NCBI GenBank assembly: GCA_024811115.1
Contig: JAKOGH010000439.1
Location: forward strand, 1 to 50,992
Length of the DNA stretch: 50,992 nt
DNA from: Terana coerulea
Lineage: Eukaryota > Basidiomycota > Agaricomycetes > Polyporales > Phanerochaetaceae
Direction: 5' to 3'
The notes under the pieces are model-generated. The model made no database searches, was not told the DNA's origin, and saw only the letters and a program-made list of their open reading frames with translations. Shown here one piece after another: positions 1 to 11,925 of the stretch (within the stretch, counting starts at the first letter, position 1; each line of letters opens with the position of its first letter). The position numbers and the translations under genes are program-made.

Positions 1-973
1 GCTGACGACGCTATATTCGCCGGACGCAGCAAAGGCAAAAGTACTCCAAGAAAAGAGTCCTTCATGCAACGATGGGAGTGTCGCGATACGGGCTGACGTG
101 AAGGAGTTTCTGCGTACGCGCATACAACGAGTTGGCGACAAGATCGTGATTGATCAATGCGCCTACCTCGAAGGTACACGAACGCTGCGGCCAGACCAAT
201 GCCAAAATGGCAAAGACTCCGCTTCCGAGGGTTATATCCCTCAACCAAATGAAGGAGAGCTAAACAAAGCTCGCCAGAGCCGCTTCCAAATACTGATAGG
301 CTCACCTTTATATCATGCCGTACACGACGGCATTATCACAGTACGCTGTCACAAAGCTCTACAAAGTGGAACCCGTCGAAGACCACCTGAACAGAGCGCT
401 GTATATCTGCCGCTACCTGTCAGGCACTCGTAACTACACCAGCATTTATCGGCTCTTCCAGGTTAGGCTTCGGGCGTACACCGATGCAGATTGGGCGGCT
501 GCTTCCAACCGCCGCTCAGACTGGCTTCCTGCTAATGCTTGCAGGAGGAGCCTTTAACTGGAGCTCTTGCACGAAGTCTGTAGCAACGTCGACTAAAGAT
601 GCCGAATACATGGCACTCAGCGACTGCTCCCGAGAAGTCATGTGGACTGAAATATCCTCTCTGAACTCGGTTACAACTTCGAAAAAGTACCCATCTGCAG
701 TGACAACCAGGGCGCTTTATTTGTTTCGGAAAATCCCGTTACTGAAAAGCGCACTAGCACATCGACATTCGCTATCACTACATTCGCGATGCTGGCTTGA
801 AGCTGGCCACGTCGAAGTACTCTTCGTGACCTGGCGTTGACAATCCCAGATATCTTTACCAAGAATCTGGGCAGGGTCAAGATTGAGAAGTTCCGACCAA
901 TGCTCGGACTTCGCATCGCTGCTAACTAGCGCGACTAAACCAGCGCAGGCAGTACGCCGTGCTAGGTTAGGAG
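1..973 (+). mobile_element. 3' remnant of Ty1/copia retrotransposon pol (RNase H end)
   Basis: The translated stretches match the C-terminal reverse transcriptase/RNase H part of copia polyproteins. They include NRALYICRYLSGTRNYTSIY-type connector sequence near 380-450, a YTDADWAA motif near 478-500, STKDAEYMALSD near 590-625 and a SDNQGALF-like piece near 690-725. These motifs lie in different frames, with shifts near 505-530 and 660-670, so no intact product is possible. A purine-rich stretch (GCTAGGTTAGGAG) just before 974 is the likely polypurine tract. The element continues to the left of the window; only its 3' end and 3' LTR are present. The frame breaks may be true decay, or partly the indel problem seen in genes elsewhere in this window. 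Confidence 0.85.
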
Positions 974-1261
974 TGTTGAGTCGGATAGACGCCGTAAGCG
1001 CTCTGCTCACATCTTCTCTATAGTTCTACCAGGTTCCACCAGCTGATTCTTTTGTCTTGTTGTGGCTTGTCCTATTTGTGTCTGTTTGTAGTACAGCCAC
1101 CCAGTATTGTATATAAGGCAGCTCTGCGCCATACATAATAAGACTCTTACAACTCTCAACCCACTAACGTGTTGTATCAACCAACCTACAGGTGAGTAAC
1201 CATCCTAGCTTCCTCAGGCCTCGGTAGGAGTGTACGCCGCTGTATGCGCTGCACTTCTACA
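974..1261 (+). repeat. 3' LTR of the left copia element
   Basis: A 288 bp LTR starting TGTTGAGTCGG and ending CTTCTACA, with terminal TG..CA and a TATATAAG box at 1110-1117. It is homologous over its whole length to LTRs at 1273-1561 and 49689-49979. It differs from both in a block near 1040-1070, where the other two agree with each other. It directly follows the RNase H remnant, so it is the 3' LTR of that element. The five bases after it are CTCGT; the same five bases should precede the 5' LTR outside the window if the element inserted normally. Confidence 0.85.
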
Positions 1262-1272
1262 CTCGTCGACAG

Positions 1273-1561
1273 TGTTGAGTCGGGATAGACGCCGTAAGCG
1301 CTCTGCTCACATCTTCTCTATTGTTCTACCAGGTGCCACCATGACGATGTCTATTGTCTATTGTCCTGGTACCTATTTGTGTCTGTTTGTAGTACAGCCA
1401 CCCAGTATTGTATATAAGGCAGCCCTCTGCGCCATACTCTAATAAGACTCTTACAACTCTCAACCCACTTACGTGTATCCAAACCAGCCTATCAGGTGAG
1501 TAACCATCCTAGCTTCCTCTAGGCCTCGGTAGGAGTGTACGCCGCTGTATGCACTTCTACA
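1273..1561 (+). repeat. Solo copia LTR with 5-bp target-site duplication
   Basis: A 289 bp LTR of the same family and orientation as 974-1261, only 11 bp downstream of it. It is flanked by a perfect 5 bp duplication GACAG at 1268-1272 and 1562-1566, the usual copia TSD size. With no internal sequence, it is a solo LTR left by recombination between the two LTRs of a full element. It carries the TATATAAG box and the same GTGAGT donor-like site near its 3' end. It sits just before the surviving exon of a 7TM gene. Confidence 0.92.
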
Positions 1562-2028
1562 GACAGCCAGACCAAGCGGTGGCTTCCTGCGATTCCCACC
1601 GGCCGTCCCGACTTGGCAACGTCATCCGAATTATCGTGGAGTCGGGCCTCCTGTACACAACCTTCGTCCTCATGACATTTGCGACCCAGGTCGCGAACAG
1701 CAATGCTGTCTACGGAGTCTCTGATATGGTAGGTGCCATCAGCATATCACTTGGCCTTTTCTGAGTTGCGTATCTTCGGTGTTCTAGATGGTCATAGTTA
1801 TTGGTATTTCCTTCAACCTGATAATCATCCGGCGTGGACAGAGGGCATGCTGCCGGAGACACCTACGGTGGTGCAGCGCCTGTGTCTGTTTCCCTTAGGT
1901 TCAATCACGCTCGCGGCGGCGCCGGGAGTATTGCGGCAGGAGACCATACCATTGATATGGAGGCTATCCACTTTGACAATACTAGCTCTGGGCTCAATAG
2001 TCATGTGCAGACTGACGATGTCAAGTGA
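1562..2028 (+). pseudogene. Truncated 3' end of a 7TM family gene cut by copia LTRs
   Basis: The first stretch (to 1728) encodes the sixth membrane segment with PSRLGNVIRIIVESGLLYT, nearly identical to exon 4 of the 7TM genes at 3113-4405 and 17743-18977. A 59 nt intron (1729-1787) follows at the same place as in those genes. The last exon starts MVIVIGISFNLIIIR (seventh membrane segment) and then shifts frame near 1832 into DRGHAAGDTYGG and a polar tail ending at TGA 2026-2028. Exons 1-3 and the start of exon 4 are missing: the LTR pair lies where they should be. The missing 5' half may lie left of the window, on the far side of the full copia element. With no start and a frameshift, it is a pseudogene. 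Confidence 0.82.
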
Positions 2029-3112
2029 CTACGCTAGACCTAGGAAAGGAATATGAATCGTGGACAAAGTTAGTGGAACTTACTGGACTGAACAATTATT
2101 TCTTACACTTGATATTTTTATTCATCTCTAGCTACTTACACCATATCTATCCTACAGTACCGATTGTACTTTATTTGGATGCCGCCCATGAGTTTCTCGT
2201 GTCATTCCCTGCTCAATATCATGCCATTCACAGCAAATAGTGTTGAAATAGTGTGCCGGTACGCACGTTGAAGTTATGGGCTGTCCATAGTTTGACCCAC
2301 TATGTGAAGCCACTGGTGTGTTGATTACTTGTAGTGTCTCCCAAAAGAAGAAATTCTGGACACTGGGCACTGGTGAGCCTTCAAGCTTCAAGTAGTAGCT
2401 GCTGATGTGGAGGCGGGAATTACCGCGGGTCATTTGATGGTCCGGACGTTCCCGCGCTACAACGAGTCAACGACTGGTTCGTACCGACACCGACACTATC
2501 AACACCGGCGACTTGCTAGTTTTGTCAGGAAATCTACCGTCCTCGCTCGGCATTCAGAATGCTGCGGCGGGTGAACGAACCGCTAGATTTTGTACCGCGT
2601 CTCTTGCCACCGCTGGATATGATTTTGACGGTCTTGAACTGGCTAACGGCATAGAAATGTGGCATGGCCGTGGGCGGCCTGCAACCTTTTGTGCCGTATT
2701 CCAACCGTAGCCATCATTTGCACCAGCTCCATCATGTAAGTAAACATGTGGCGTTTGTTTTCATCTGATTGAATTGTTACCCAGTTCATGCAATGGTAGC
2801 CCGACTCGGAGGAACCACGGCATCCCGCTACTTCACGAGCGACTTTGCGGCGATTCAGCATTCCACAACCTTCCACTTAGCTAAAAGCGGCATATCTGCA
2901 AGCTTTGCATACCAACACACCTGTCGCAGTCTGGTAAACACCTTTCCGTGCGCAGCATTACGAGTCACGACGTGAGCCTGACAGTGATTATCATACAGAT
3001 GTCCATCTTTCTTCGATGAACGCTAGGTGGTCCAGGCTCTGGATAAAGTCGCAGCCTGGTCTCCTCTCAGTCAAGTATTGAATCCCACAGGCATCCCACT
3101 CTCGCCCTTCAT
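2029..3112. other. Intergenic, no gene recognised
   Basis: About 1.1 kb between the broken 7TM fragment and the second 7TM copy. Only short overlapping ORFs occur on both strands, with no recognisable domain or consistent exon pattern. The part just before 3113 should carry the promoter of the following gene; I see no clear TATA box. Confidence 0.5.
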
Positions 3113-4405
3113 ATGCATCCTCGAAGCCCCAAGTATCTATTTCCCATTTCCGAAGCCCAGATTGTCTCGCTGTTTATGGAGGCGATCGCATACGGCATTT
3201 ACCTTGTCACCTTCGGGCTATGTTTGCGCGCGCTCTTCTGGGACGTGAACTGGGAGAAGAAGAAGCACTTCAACTGGCCCGTTGTTGTCATTACCTTTAT
3301 GATGTTTACATTTCTAACTCTCGACACGAGCCTCGGCTTGAAAGAGAACTTGAACGCGTTTATCTTCTATCGAGGTCCGGGTGGAGCAACAGAGGACTTT
3401 GAAGATTCTCTCTCAAATTGGGTCAGTGTTATGAAGGTGAGATACACAAAAATGACAACTCGCAATACTTCTGCTGAATAACGATCAAACAAGCTCGTTG
3501 ATACTGAAGCGATGGCTTTAATTGGAGATGGTATGCTGGTACGTTTAGACTTCCATGATTTCAGGCTGCAACAAACTTGAAGAATAGTCACGAATTCAAT
3601 GTAGATATACCGCTGTCTGATTATCTTCTCGCGGAGATGGGGCGTCATCCTACTCCCAAGTCTGCTATGGCTGGCGACCATCAGTGTCTCTGTTGCCTTA
3701 ACATACTACACTGTCATGCTGCCACGGGGGCAGACTACGCTGAACGACACAACACCCGGGCCTGCACTTCTTACAGCCTTTTTCTCCTAACCACAGTGAA
3801 TAACGTTCTTACAGTTGGTGAGCCAATCAATTGACTTGCATCGTTGCATAAGGAGTAGGAAACTAACCAGTTACCACCCACAGGCTTCATAGTCTTGCAA
3901 ATATGGCGTGTTAATAGGGAAACCAGGAAGCTCTTTCCCATCACATCGCATAAGCCATCCCGACTTGGTCACGCAATTCGACTCTTTGTAGAGTCAGGTC
4001 TACTATTCACCAGCCTCGCCCTGATAACTTGTGGGGCAGATATTGCCCAAATCAATGCCTTATATGGCGTCTCCAACGTGGTGCGTGTTTAATGATTGCT
4101 GCGCTCTTCATGGTAGGCTGCTAACATAGTCACCGATGTGTGGCATCCAGATGCTGATGGCGATTGGTATCTCGTTCAATCTCATAATCATCCGGGCTGA
4201 CCAAGGTCACGCCGCCAATGGCACGAACGGAAACCCATTTACTATGCCCACGTTGGCGAGGTTTACTCAGCATCATTCTACAGAGAACGAGAGCGCTGTG
4301 GCTCGCCACGGCAACCTGAGCTCGAGCACAGCCGGAGTTGACCCCGGAGACATTGTGTCCACAGCCAACAACGACTGCCTAGAGGAACAGAGGGAATTTG
4401 CGTAG
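3113..4405 (+). CDS. Seven-TM membrane protein, second family copy (frameshifted)
   Basis: Five exons: 3113-3436, 3494-3538, 3605-3817, 3884-4080 and 4151-4405. Splice positions match the intact paralogue at 17743-18977 (exon 2 is 45 nt and exon 4 is 197 nt in both). The protein starts near MHPRSPKYLF and runs into SEAQIVSLFMEAIAYGIYLV, followed by about seven hydrophobic segments and a polar C-terminal tail ending in EEQREFA. It is probably an integral membrane protein of unknown function, a family common in Agaricomycetes. Exon 3 is 213 nt where the paralogue (plus a 2-codon length difference) predicts 214, and the frame breaks at TTCTCCTAACC near 3786: one C appears to be missing. It is either a recent pseudogene or a one-base sequence error. 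No function should be assigned. Confidence 0.72.
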
Positions 4406-4694
4406 CATTCGTTAAACAGAGATCAAGGGATGGTCTGGGCTGACCTCCAGATGGATAGGATACAATGTATGATGTTTGGTGATATCCTCGTACCCGGTTT
4501 ATAATGAGTCTTGTATCCAGTAACACCTGCACTGTGTTCAATATGCTGATTTTTGCCATGAAAATTGGATGAAAGGCTGTGGTTTCTTGGAGTAGCAGTC
4601 ATTTCGTAGCCACATATTCCACAGAGACATATGCTTTGCAGCTCGAAGTAACAAATTATTGGCACCATGTTCTGACAGAAGTACTACCAAAGGG

Positions 4695-5933
4695 TCACTC
4701 GTGACTGTACTTGGGAACGATTGGGAATTCGAGCCAGTAGTTCTTAGCAACTCCCTTAACCTTCGCCCAGGTTTCCTCGCAGGCTTGCACAACTTCGTCG
4801 GGCAAAGGACCTTTCTTGCTACAGATGCGAGTTAGCATCACTTGGCTCCAGTATGCCGTGTGAGCTTACCAGTCAGCCAGTGTATTGGTTAGTTGTTCTG
4901 CCCGGCTGGCGGCCACAATTACACCGTGGTCTCCTTCAATCATCTTGCTGTGCCACAAGAGCCAGCGATACGACACCTCTTGCAAGGTCAGGCCATGGTG
5001 ATCGGCGACCTTCTTTAGCTCCGCGACTGCCGGGGCCATGGGGTAGTATCGGCTGGTATAGAACCACGACGTGGCAGATTTCGCGTCGAAATGGGCTATA
5101 GGGGCGGCAGACTTGTCGTCGCCTTCGGCAGGCGGTATGAAGAAGCGGTCGGTGAGGTAGCCTCCTGCAAGCACGGAGTATGCCGCAAATCTGATGCCGA
5201 ACTTGCGCAGGCATGGGAACAGCTCGCCTTCGCTAGTACGGTCGAGCAGGTTGTACACGCCTTCGTAGACGGTCGGAAGGACAAACCCGCGGCGCTTGCA
5301 AATGCCTACGATTTCGGCGACCTCCCAGGACGTGTAGTTGCTAACACCAAGTTTCTCGCTAAGCGGAACGTGAGTGTGCTTGCACCCGTGGAAGTTGAAC
5401 ACACGTACAAATGACCCTCTTTATAGAGGTCGTTGACGGCTTCCAGAGTTTCCTCGAAAGGAACGCTGCGATCCGGAGCATGCAAATAGAAGACACGAAT
5501 CTTGTGGCCGTTCAGAGCCTCCAGGGTTTCCTTGAAAGATGCCTTGACGTTCTCGGGTTTGTGGTCGCCGGCCTTGAGAGGGAACACTTTGGTGTCGATA
5601 CGGGCTACGCCGCGCATATCCAACTGGCCCAAAAGCTGGAGAAAAAATCGGATGTGAATCGGCCTGGCAGCGGACTGAAAAATTAAACAAATAGACATAC
5701 TTTTTCCGAGGTGCCTGCACAATACATGCGCGAGGTGTCAATGCCGACCTGGCCGCTCTTGAGCATGGCATCCACGAAGCCTTGGACGACTTCAGGGTCT
5801 GATACTCTTTCGCCGGTGTTTGCATGGCCCAGAAGTCCAGCACCCTGTGCGTACGTAGGCTGTGTCTTAGCGACGTCGACATCCGCACATAGAGGCGACA
5901 ACTTACGAGAATAAGAGGGATTCTTGGGGACAT
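4695..5933 (-). CDS. Aldo-keto reductase, AKR7/aflatoxin aldehyde reductase-like
   Basis: Exons 5907-5933, 5701-5865, 5409-5635, 4870-5358 and 4695-4818 give 344 codons (343 aa), in frame throughout. The start MSPRIPLIL is the first beta strand of the AKR barrel. The catalytic tetrad is visible: Asp and Tyr in IDTSRMY, Lys in DTKVFP and His in FYLHAPDRS. Later family motifs are KLGVSNYTSWEV, PTVYEGVYNLLDR and FAAYSVLAGGYLTDRF. The tail ends LEFPIVPKYSHE. The likely activity is NADPH-dependent reduction of aldehydes (dialdehydes, succinic semialdehyde) in the cytosol, inferred from the AKR7 family. The first intron is only 41 nt; an acceptor 6 nt further on would also keep frame. Unlike many neighbours it shows no indels. 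Confidence 0.88.
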
Positions 5934-7678
5934 GGCTAATATTCAACGAAAGATTGAATGCCGAGGAAAATGAGAGACGATGACTTTGGAAGACTCGTCG
6001 GGATACACTTATATATATGTCGCTACTTACCCGCTGGTGGAGTCGCCCGCCGGACATATTTGAGGAGGCATCACCGTTTAGCGAGAGGCGCGCCCGCCGA
6101 CCGCGGAAACAATGTCAACTTCACTTCCATGACCAGTCATTCTTGCCAAAAGGGGACAGCCGAGACAGCGCGAAGGGGAAAGGCGGTCGAGTTCGGGCGG
6201 GGTCATGCCGCCCCTTGATTCTACGCATATACTGCGTGTCATGGCTGAAAGACCCAGAATTCCCGAAGAGTCGGTAATGCGACTCCCCAAGGCATTGCGC
6301 CCGTGCCCCTAGCGAAAGTGAGATTCTCTGACGGTGATGTCGCATGATATTGCACGCTGGCGACTGGCGATATAACTCCGTGCTTGTAAAGCGGAGCCGT
6401 TGGAATTGCATACATTCCGCCTCTGTATACAAACGGGCTTAATAGAGTGGCCATAAGTCCGAGTGACCCCTCTGCAGTTTTGCATACAACTTACTTTGCT
6501 ATTGATAAACCAAGGAGGCGCGGTCGCATTTTGCCGTATTGAAGAGATTGCTACAGAAATTACCCTCAGCGAGCGCAAAACTATCAAAGGACCGGCAGGA
6601 ATTTTAGATATTTGTAAACTCCTTGACTTCCGACATCCTCACTTGAATCGGGTCGTAGGCGCCAGGTTCCAGAGCTTCGCACCGACGCCACAAAGGCTGC
6701 CTCAATGCGGGGATATCGGTTTCCTGTTCCCGTCTTGCTTCCTCGGGTCTATCACAAGCAATTCGTTGAGTAGTCGAGAATGTGCTGCTCTGATCCCCGT
6801 TTATCAAAGAGATGACCTATTCAAAACGTCCAGAGACATAACAACGCGGCGGTGAGACTGGCGTGCAGAAATCGAAGGCGCACTCAACGGATGAGAACAC
6901 CCAGTCAATATCACTCCCAGTCAAAGCGTTTTTCGTGTATCCCCAAAAAGGCAGAATGGCACCAGAGCCGCGTTGTTCAAGTCCTATGCTTGCACCAAAG
7001 TTTTCCCCAGCTGCCATAGAACCGGTGGAATTATCTATAACATAGAGTAGACAGGGCTATACCTATCAGACCAATTACAGTCAGAGCGCACATCTTGCAG
7101 CGGCGTTATGGCGTGGTATAATAACTGTGTTGGAAACGGCATGGACTTCCGCGGACCGTTTCACAGGTGCATGCTCTTCCGACTCGGAAGTCTTCGTCTC
7201 AGGCTGCTTCCTGTTTACTGCACTCACACGCAATTGTATAGAGTATATCGAGGAAGCAGCGGTATTTAATTAGTGCACGGCATACATGCCACAAGCCTAC
7301 TCTGTCCCGGAATGAAGGTAAGGAGGCGGTAAAGAGCGGGGAGCGGTAAGCTAGGTGGACGTACAGTGTCTAAGTGCTGAATGGTCGCTCTGCTCCTGGA
7401 CCTGCCTGTACACCTCTGACTTTACAAACGTCTCCTTGGCAGTCTTTGGTTCCTCTGGCCAGCAGTCCGACCACTTCGACATTGGATCCGTGCGACTACG
7501 GTGAGTGAGGGTGAAGGTCAGGAGCAAGAAATCAAGCGACCGGGAAAAGCCGAAACCGGCAAGGGGTCGTCTCAGGTGGTGTCTTGCGCTGCAACTTCGC
7601 TCCCTTCGCCGTATCCCAGCCCTCTGGGCTTACTATTCCCTCTCTTTCTTAATTCCTTCCCCCTTTCCTCTCTGTATC
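5934..7678. other. Intergenic between two divergent genes, no gene recognised
   Basis: About 1.7 kb separating the reductase (leftward) from the AP180 gene (rightward). A weak unspliced minus-strand ORF (6817-7017, 66 codons) and others are not similar to anything I recognise. The last 80 bases before 7679 are strongly CT-rich (repeated TCCC, CTTTCC, CTCTCT), as is common just upstream of fungal start codons, and fit the core promoter and 5' leader of the AP180 gene. Confidence 0.5.
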
Positions 7679-10600
7679 ATGTCCAGCTACGACAAGGTTG
7701 TTAGGCTCGCCTGCAAGCCCAAAGCCGCTCCCCCAAAGCCCAAGGTGAGTATGACAGTTCATGTGAACTAAATCATGCCTCATCAATGAACATACTTCGT
7801 AGTATCTGGACCCAATAATTGCTGCGACATGGTCAGAGGATGGTGCGGTACACGACGTATGCAAGGCCCTGTCTCCTCGCTTCCGCGAGCCCAACGTCAT
7901 CGTACGCAACGCCCATACTACTTCTTGCCATACTGCTAATTCATCGCCCCCTCAGGTCGTCTTCAAAGCCCTCATTGTCCTACACACTATGATTCGCAAC
8001 GGCGCAACGGACAATGTGCTTGCATACCTCAGCTCATCTGATGTACTCCGCCTCAAGAACATATCCACCGCCGCGCACTGGGAAGGTAAGCACTCACTCA
8101 GCCAACTCCAGCTTCCCAACCAACGTTTCTGTTCCCTAGGCTACAATGCTCCCCAGAATCTCCAGAACTATGCTGTATACCTTGACACCAGGATTCGCGC
8201 CTACCGCGACCTCAAGCACGATGCCATACGCGTCCAGTCCGAGACAAACCGTGACCTGCGGAACTCGGCGGCAATAGCGGAAGATCAGCAGCAAGACCAT
8301 CATGAGAGGAGACGTTTTGGAAGGCGGAAAGGCCGTGACAGCGATGAAAGTAATGCGCATGCGTCCACAGGGCCGCAGCGAAGTAAGACCATTGCCGGTC
8401 GTAAGCTCCGGGTGATGACCGTTGAGAAGGGCCTCTTGCGAGAGACCAAGGTGGTGCAGAGGATGATAGATTCACTCGTGGAATGCCGGGTGCGTGCGTT
8501 ACTTCTCAAATCTAGCTAAGCTGACCTCTCCTACAGCTCTACTTGGATGATTTAGAAGATGAACTGAACATTACCGCTCTGCGGATGCTGGTGAAGGATT
8601 TGCTGATTCTCTTCCAAGCATGCAATGAGGGCGTCATCAATGTTCTAGGTGATGAGACAGGCAATCGTCTATTGCAACCGCTGATCATGATTTCATAGAA
8701 CACTACTTCGAGATGTCCAAACTCGACGCACAAGAAGCCCTCGCAATCTACAGGCATTTTTGCAACGAGACCGAGCGCGTCGTGGAATTCCTCGGTGTCG
8801 CCAAGAAACTTCAGAATCTGCTGAATGTGCCCATTCCAAACTTGAGACATGTCGGTCCTTGCTGCATCTCGCCTCGTATTAAGGCTGACATTATGAGTAG
8901 GCGCCAGTGTCGTTAGCGGGTTCACTCGAGGAATACTTGAAAGACCCGAACTTCGAGCAGAACAGGATAGAGTACAAGACAGCAAAGGAGATTGCTGATA
9001 GGAATGCGAGAAACGGGGTGAGGACAGCATCGAAACCTGCTGCAAAGCGTAAGTTATAGGGCACGTTGTACATGCATACTCGTTTTCACCGCAACTCCTC
9101 AGCGGTCGATCCGAAGCAAGAGTCAAATGCTCCAGCTGCTGCATCGACGTCGGCACCAGCGGAGACGCCGAACGGCAATCGCGCGATGATCGACTTCTTC
9201 TCCGCTATTGAGGGCGAGCAACAGTCGATGTTCAATCCTCAGACGAACAGGTATGAACTCACAGCTCCGTTGTTGCTTTAGTAGCTCATTTTAATTCTAG
9301 TCCTACGTCGAACTACTTCCAGCAGCAGGCGACTTACAACCCCTTTGCTCAACAGCAGCTTGTGACTGGCCAACCATTCGGCCTTGCTCAAGTCCAACAG
9401 CCTCTACAGATGCAACCAACAGGCTTCGTCATACCTCAGCAGACCGGGCTGAATCCGTTCGGTCAACAACAACCCTTCGGCCAGCAGCCACCGCTTCCTC
9501 AGCCTTTCGGCGCTGGGCTGCAGCCACAGCAGACAGGGTTTTTGGTTCCCCAAGCTACCGGATCTAACCCCTTCAGGCAAAGCATGTTATTCCCTCAGTC
9601 AACAGGGGCCCCTGCACCTGGCCCATTCTTCAACGCCCAGCAGCCGCAACAGCCTCAGCAGCAACCGTTTGCGCCTCAGCAGACTGGAAACCCATTCCCG
9701 CAGTCCAATGCGTTTGGAGGTCCATCACCATCGAACAATCCTTTCCCTGGGTTGAACCAGACGCAGCAGTCAGGCTCGAATCCCTTCCCAGGGCTTGGGC
9801 AATCGCAGAGTTCAAATCCGTTTCCCAACTTCGGATCTGCGTCGCCTTTGGGTGGCCAACCCCAGCAGGGTCCATCATTCTCTCCCAATCCTTTCCCGTC
9901 ATTCCAGAATAACAACCAACCGTCCATGTCCTCGCCTTTCGCGCCGCCTGCACCTACAGGACTGGGTTTCGGTGCTCCACCACGGCCTGCGTCAGCGCCT
10001 CTTGGAGCTGGTCCATCGTTTTCTGACCCAGCACCGGTCAAGACGCACCAAACTGGGTCCAGGAACCCATTCGGGCAACCTGTGCAAGCCGCACCACCAG
10101 TACCGAAGATTCCAACGTTGATGGAGCTCGCTATGGGCAAGGCTCAAGGTGGTGCCCAGCAACAGCAGCAAGCGAATGGTTCATCGCCTTTGCTCCTCTT
10201 CAGCCTACTCCGACAGGGTTCAACCCAGCGAACTCTGCCATGGCGAGCATTGCTTCATCCTTTGCGTTGGGAACTCACGATACGTCGTCGATGACTCCAT
10301 CCAACCAGTTCAGGGCCACCAGCCCTCCCGCTTCATCACCAACAGCCACTGGCTCTACCTTTCCAGTTCACTGTTCTCGTCACTATCCAGCCAGCCAACT
10401 GGTGCAACAGTCTCTTCATCTACGACTAGCGCATTGCAGCCGCAGACTACCGGTTTTTCAGGGCTCAAGGCGTTCAAGCCATCGTCATCGTTCGGTGCGG
10501 CGCTCTTGGAATCGCTACCGCCCATCCCCCAGTCGAACCCTACGACACCTGATCTAAACGGTCAGCCGAAGCACAACCCTACCAGTTCTCTGGGCAGCAG

Positions 10601-10971
10601 CTCATTCTTGAACTCCCAACCGACAGGCCTGGGCGCGGGTGGGATTGGCGCCACGTCCACAGTAGGAGTGGGGTTGCGCCCGCAAGCGACAGGGAACGGC
10701 AGGCGCTGCAAATCCCTTCCGCAACACGGTGTTCTCAGCGTCGCCAGGCCTGACAGGCGGTGCATTCGGTGGACTGGGTGGCGGGTTGACTGGCGGACCC
10801 GCTGGCAGCGCTTTCGGCGCCACGGGCGGCCTGAACCCCCAAACCACCGGCTTCCCAAGTCAATTTGGCAGCGGCAGTAACAATCTCTTCGGAGGTTCGA
10901 GTGCGCCCTTCAACACTGGGTCGACAAACCCCCAACAGCAGCAGAATGGACAACAAGCTTCTCTGATTTGA
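7679..10971 (+). CDS. AP180/CALM-type clathrin adaptor (ANTH domain), YAP1801/1802-like
   Basis: Nine exons: 7679-7744, 7803-7901, 7956-8085, 8140-8489, 8537-8648, 8699-8850, 8901-9048, 9103-9250 and 9301-10971. The start MSSYDKVVRLACKPK and segments KYLDPIIAATW, FKALIVLHTMIRNG, NLQNYAVYLDTRI and LYLDDLEDELNITALRML form an ANTH domain (about residues 1-300), which binds PI(4,5)P2 at endocytic sites. The long C-terminal exon is Gln/Pro/Gly-rich, with at least eight NPF motifs (EH-domain ligands, e.g. for Pan1/Ede1) and repeated PTGF/TTGF tripeptide-like units. It ends QNGQQASLI. The predicted length is about 958 aa. The last exon has three frame breaks, near 10189-10191 (TTT for TTTT), 10363-10366 and 10698-10702; frame resumes cleanly after each, with NPF/TGF repeats on both sides. 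I read these as sequence errors in a conserved gene. Confidence 0.88.
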
Positions 10972-11925
10972 CCCTGTTTTCGTTTTCGTCACGTTTACGA
11001 TAATGATTCTGAATCCACATATTCATTCGCCAGCTCTCTGTCTTCGGTGTTTATGTTACAAGGACTCTGCTTGCCCACGCTTTTCTCTGGATGATATCGT
11101 CTCCGTCGCTCATTACCGCTTCTGTTCTGTTTTCCTTCACCCCTGCTATTCGGCAACCGCTTTCAAGTTTGAGGAGCTGATGGGCGGTAGGGGCCCTTGC
11201 GCTAGACATCTCGCACCACGATCGTTACCCGTTTCTGTATACATCTTTCTTCGAGCTTTGAAGTTTTGGTTGTGTGTTAGCTTGGAAGTAACCGGAATTT
11301 GGTGCGGCATTGCCGAACAACCAAGCTTTGTGGCGTCGCCGATTAGAGTATTCCCACGCTCTTTTCTCTCTACCACATCAACAACTCAGGCTTGGACGCA
11401 CTCCCTGACCATGCCATCCACTCACACAACCTGGTGGGCGACGCTGAACAAGGCTCGGAGAAACATATCCGTCTCTTAATTCTCTGGCACAAGCATTCAG
11501 GAGAGCCCAGTGCGCAGGCCACTGGCACTCGCGATTCGTCAGCTCTAGCTGTTGGCAGCCTTGCCTGCGGCTGGACGGATTACTCTCATAGTGGCTTACA
11601 TGACTGCGTTACGCTTGCTACGTTTTAACTCTGCTTCATCTCGGGAACTAGACTGAACATAGGCAAGTCAGCCTCGATCGCTGGTCGTAACTCTGGTCAG
11701 CCTCTGGGTAAAGCAATGTCGCACGACGTATATGACGTACTAATGCTTCTTCTCCCTTCCTCGCAGGCTGGCAGCAAGGCTGACGACTTTCGCGTCTCCG
11801 GTCAGCCTCTGCTCTGAGGCCTATAAAATGCCGCGCCAGCAGCTCGTATTCCTCAGCTGCGCTCCTGCTTTCGACTTTCATCTTCACATATACCCTCCCC
11901 AACTCTTCAATCTTCTTCGCACACG
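10972..11925. other. Intergenic: AP180 3' region and protease promoter
   Basis: About 950 bp between two genes read in the same direction. The left part is presumably the AP180 3' UTR and terminator. The right part is the promoter and 5' leader of the aspartic protease. A plus-strand ORF at 11003-11479 has no recognisable domain and looks like chance. No repeat was seen. Confidence 0.5.
11822..11828 (+). promoter_or_regulatory. TATA box of the secreted aspartic protease gene
   Basis: TATAAAA lies 98 bases before the ATG at 11926. It is followed by a leader with CT-rich stretches (CTTTCGACTTTCATCTTC, TCTTCAATCTTCTTC). This layout is typical of strongly expressed fungal secreted-enzyme genes. 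Confidence 0.6.

Noticed and set aside
9676..10140. Antisense ORF (154 codons) inside the AP180 C-terminal exon
   Set aside because: It arises from the repetitive NPF/Gln/Pro coding sequence read backwards; no start context, domain or splice support.
10189..10702. Programmed frameshifting or multiple tiny introns in AP180
   Set aside because: Three separate breaks in a disordered region without slippery-site context; the same one-base pattern occurs in unrelated genes, so sequence error is more likely.
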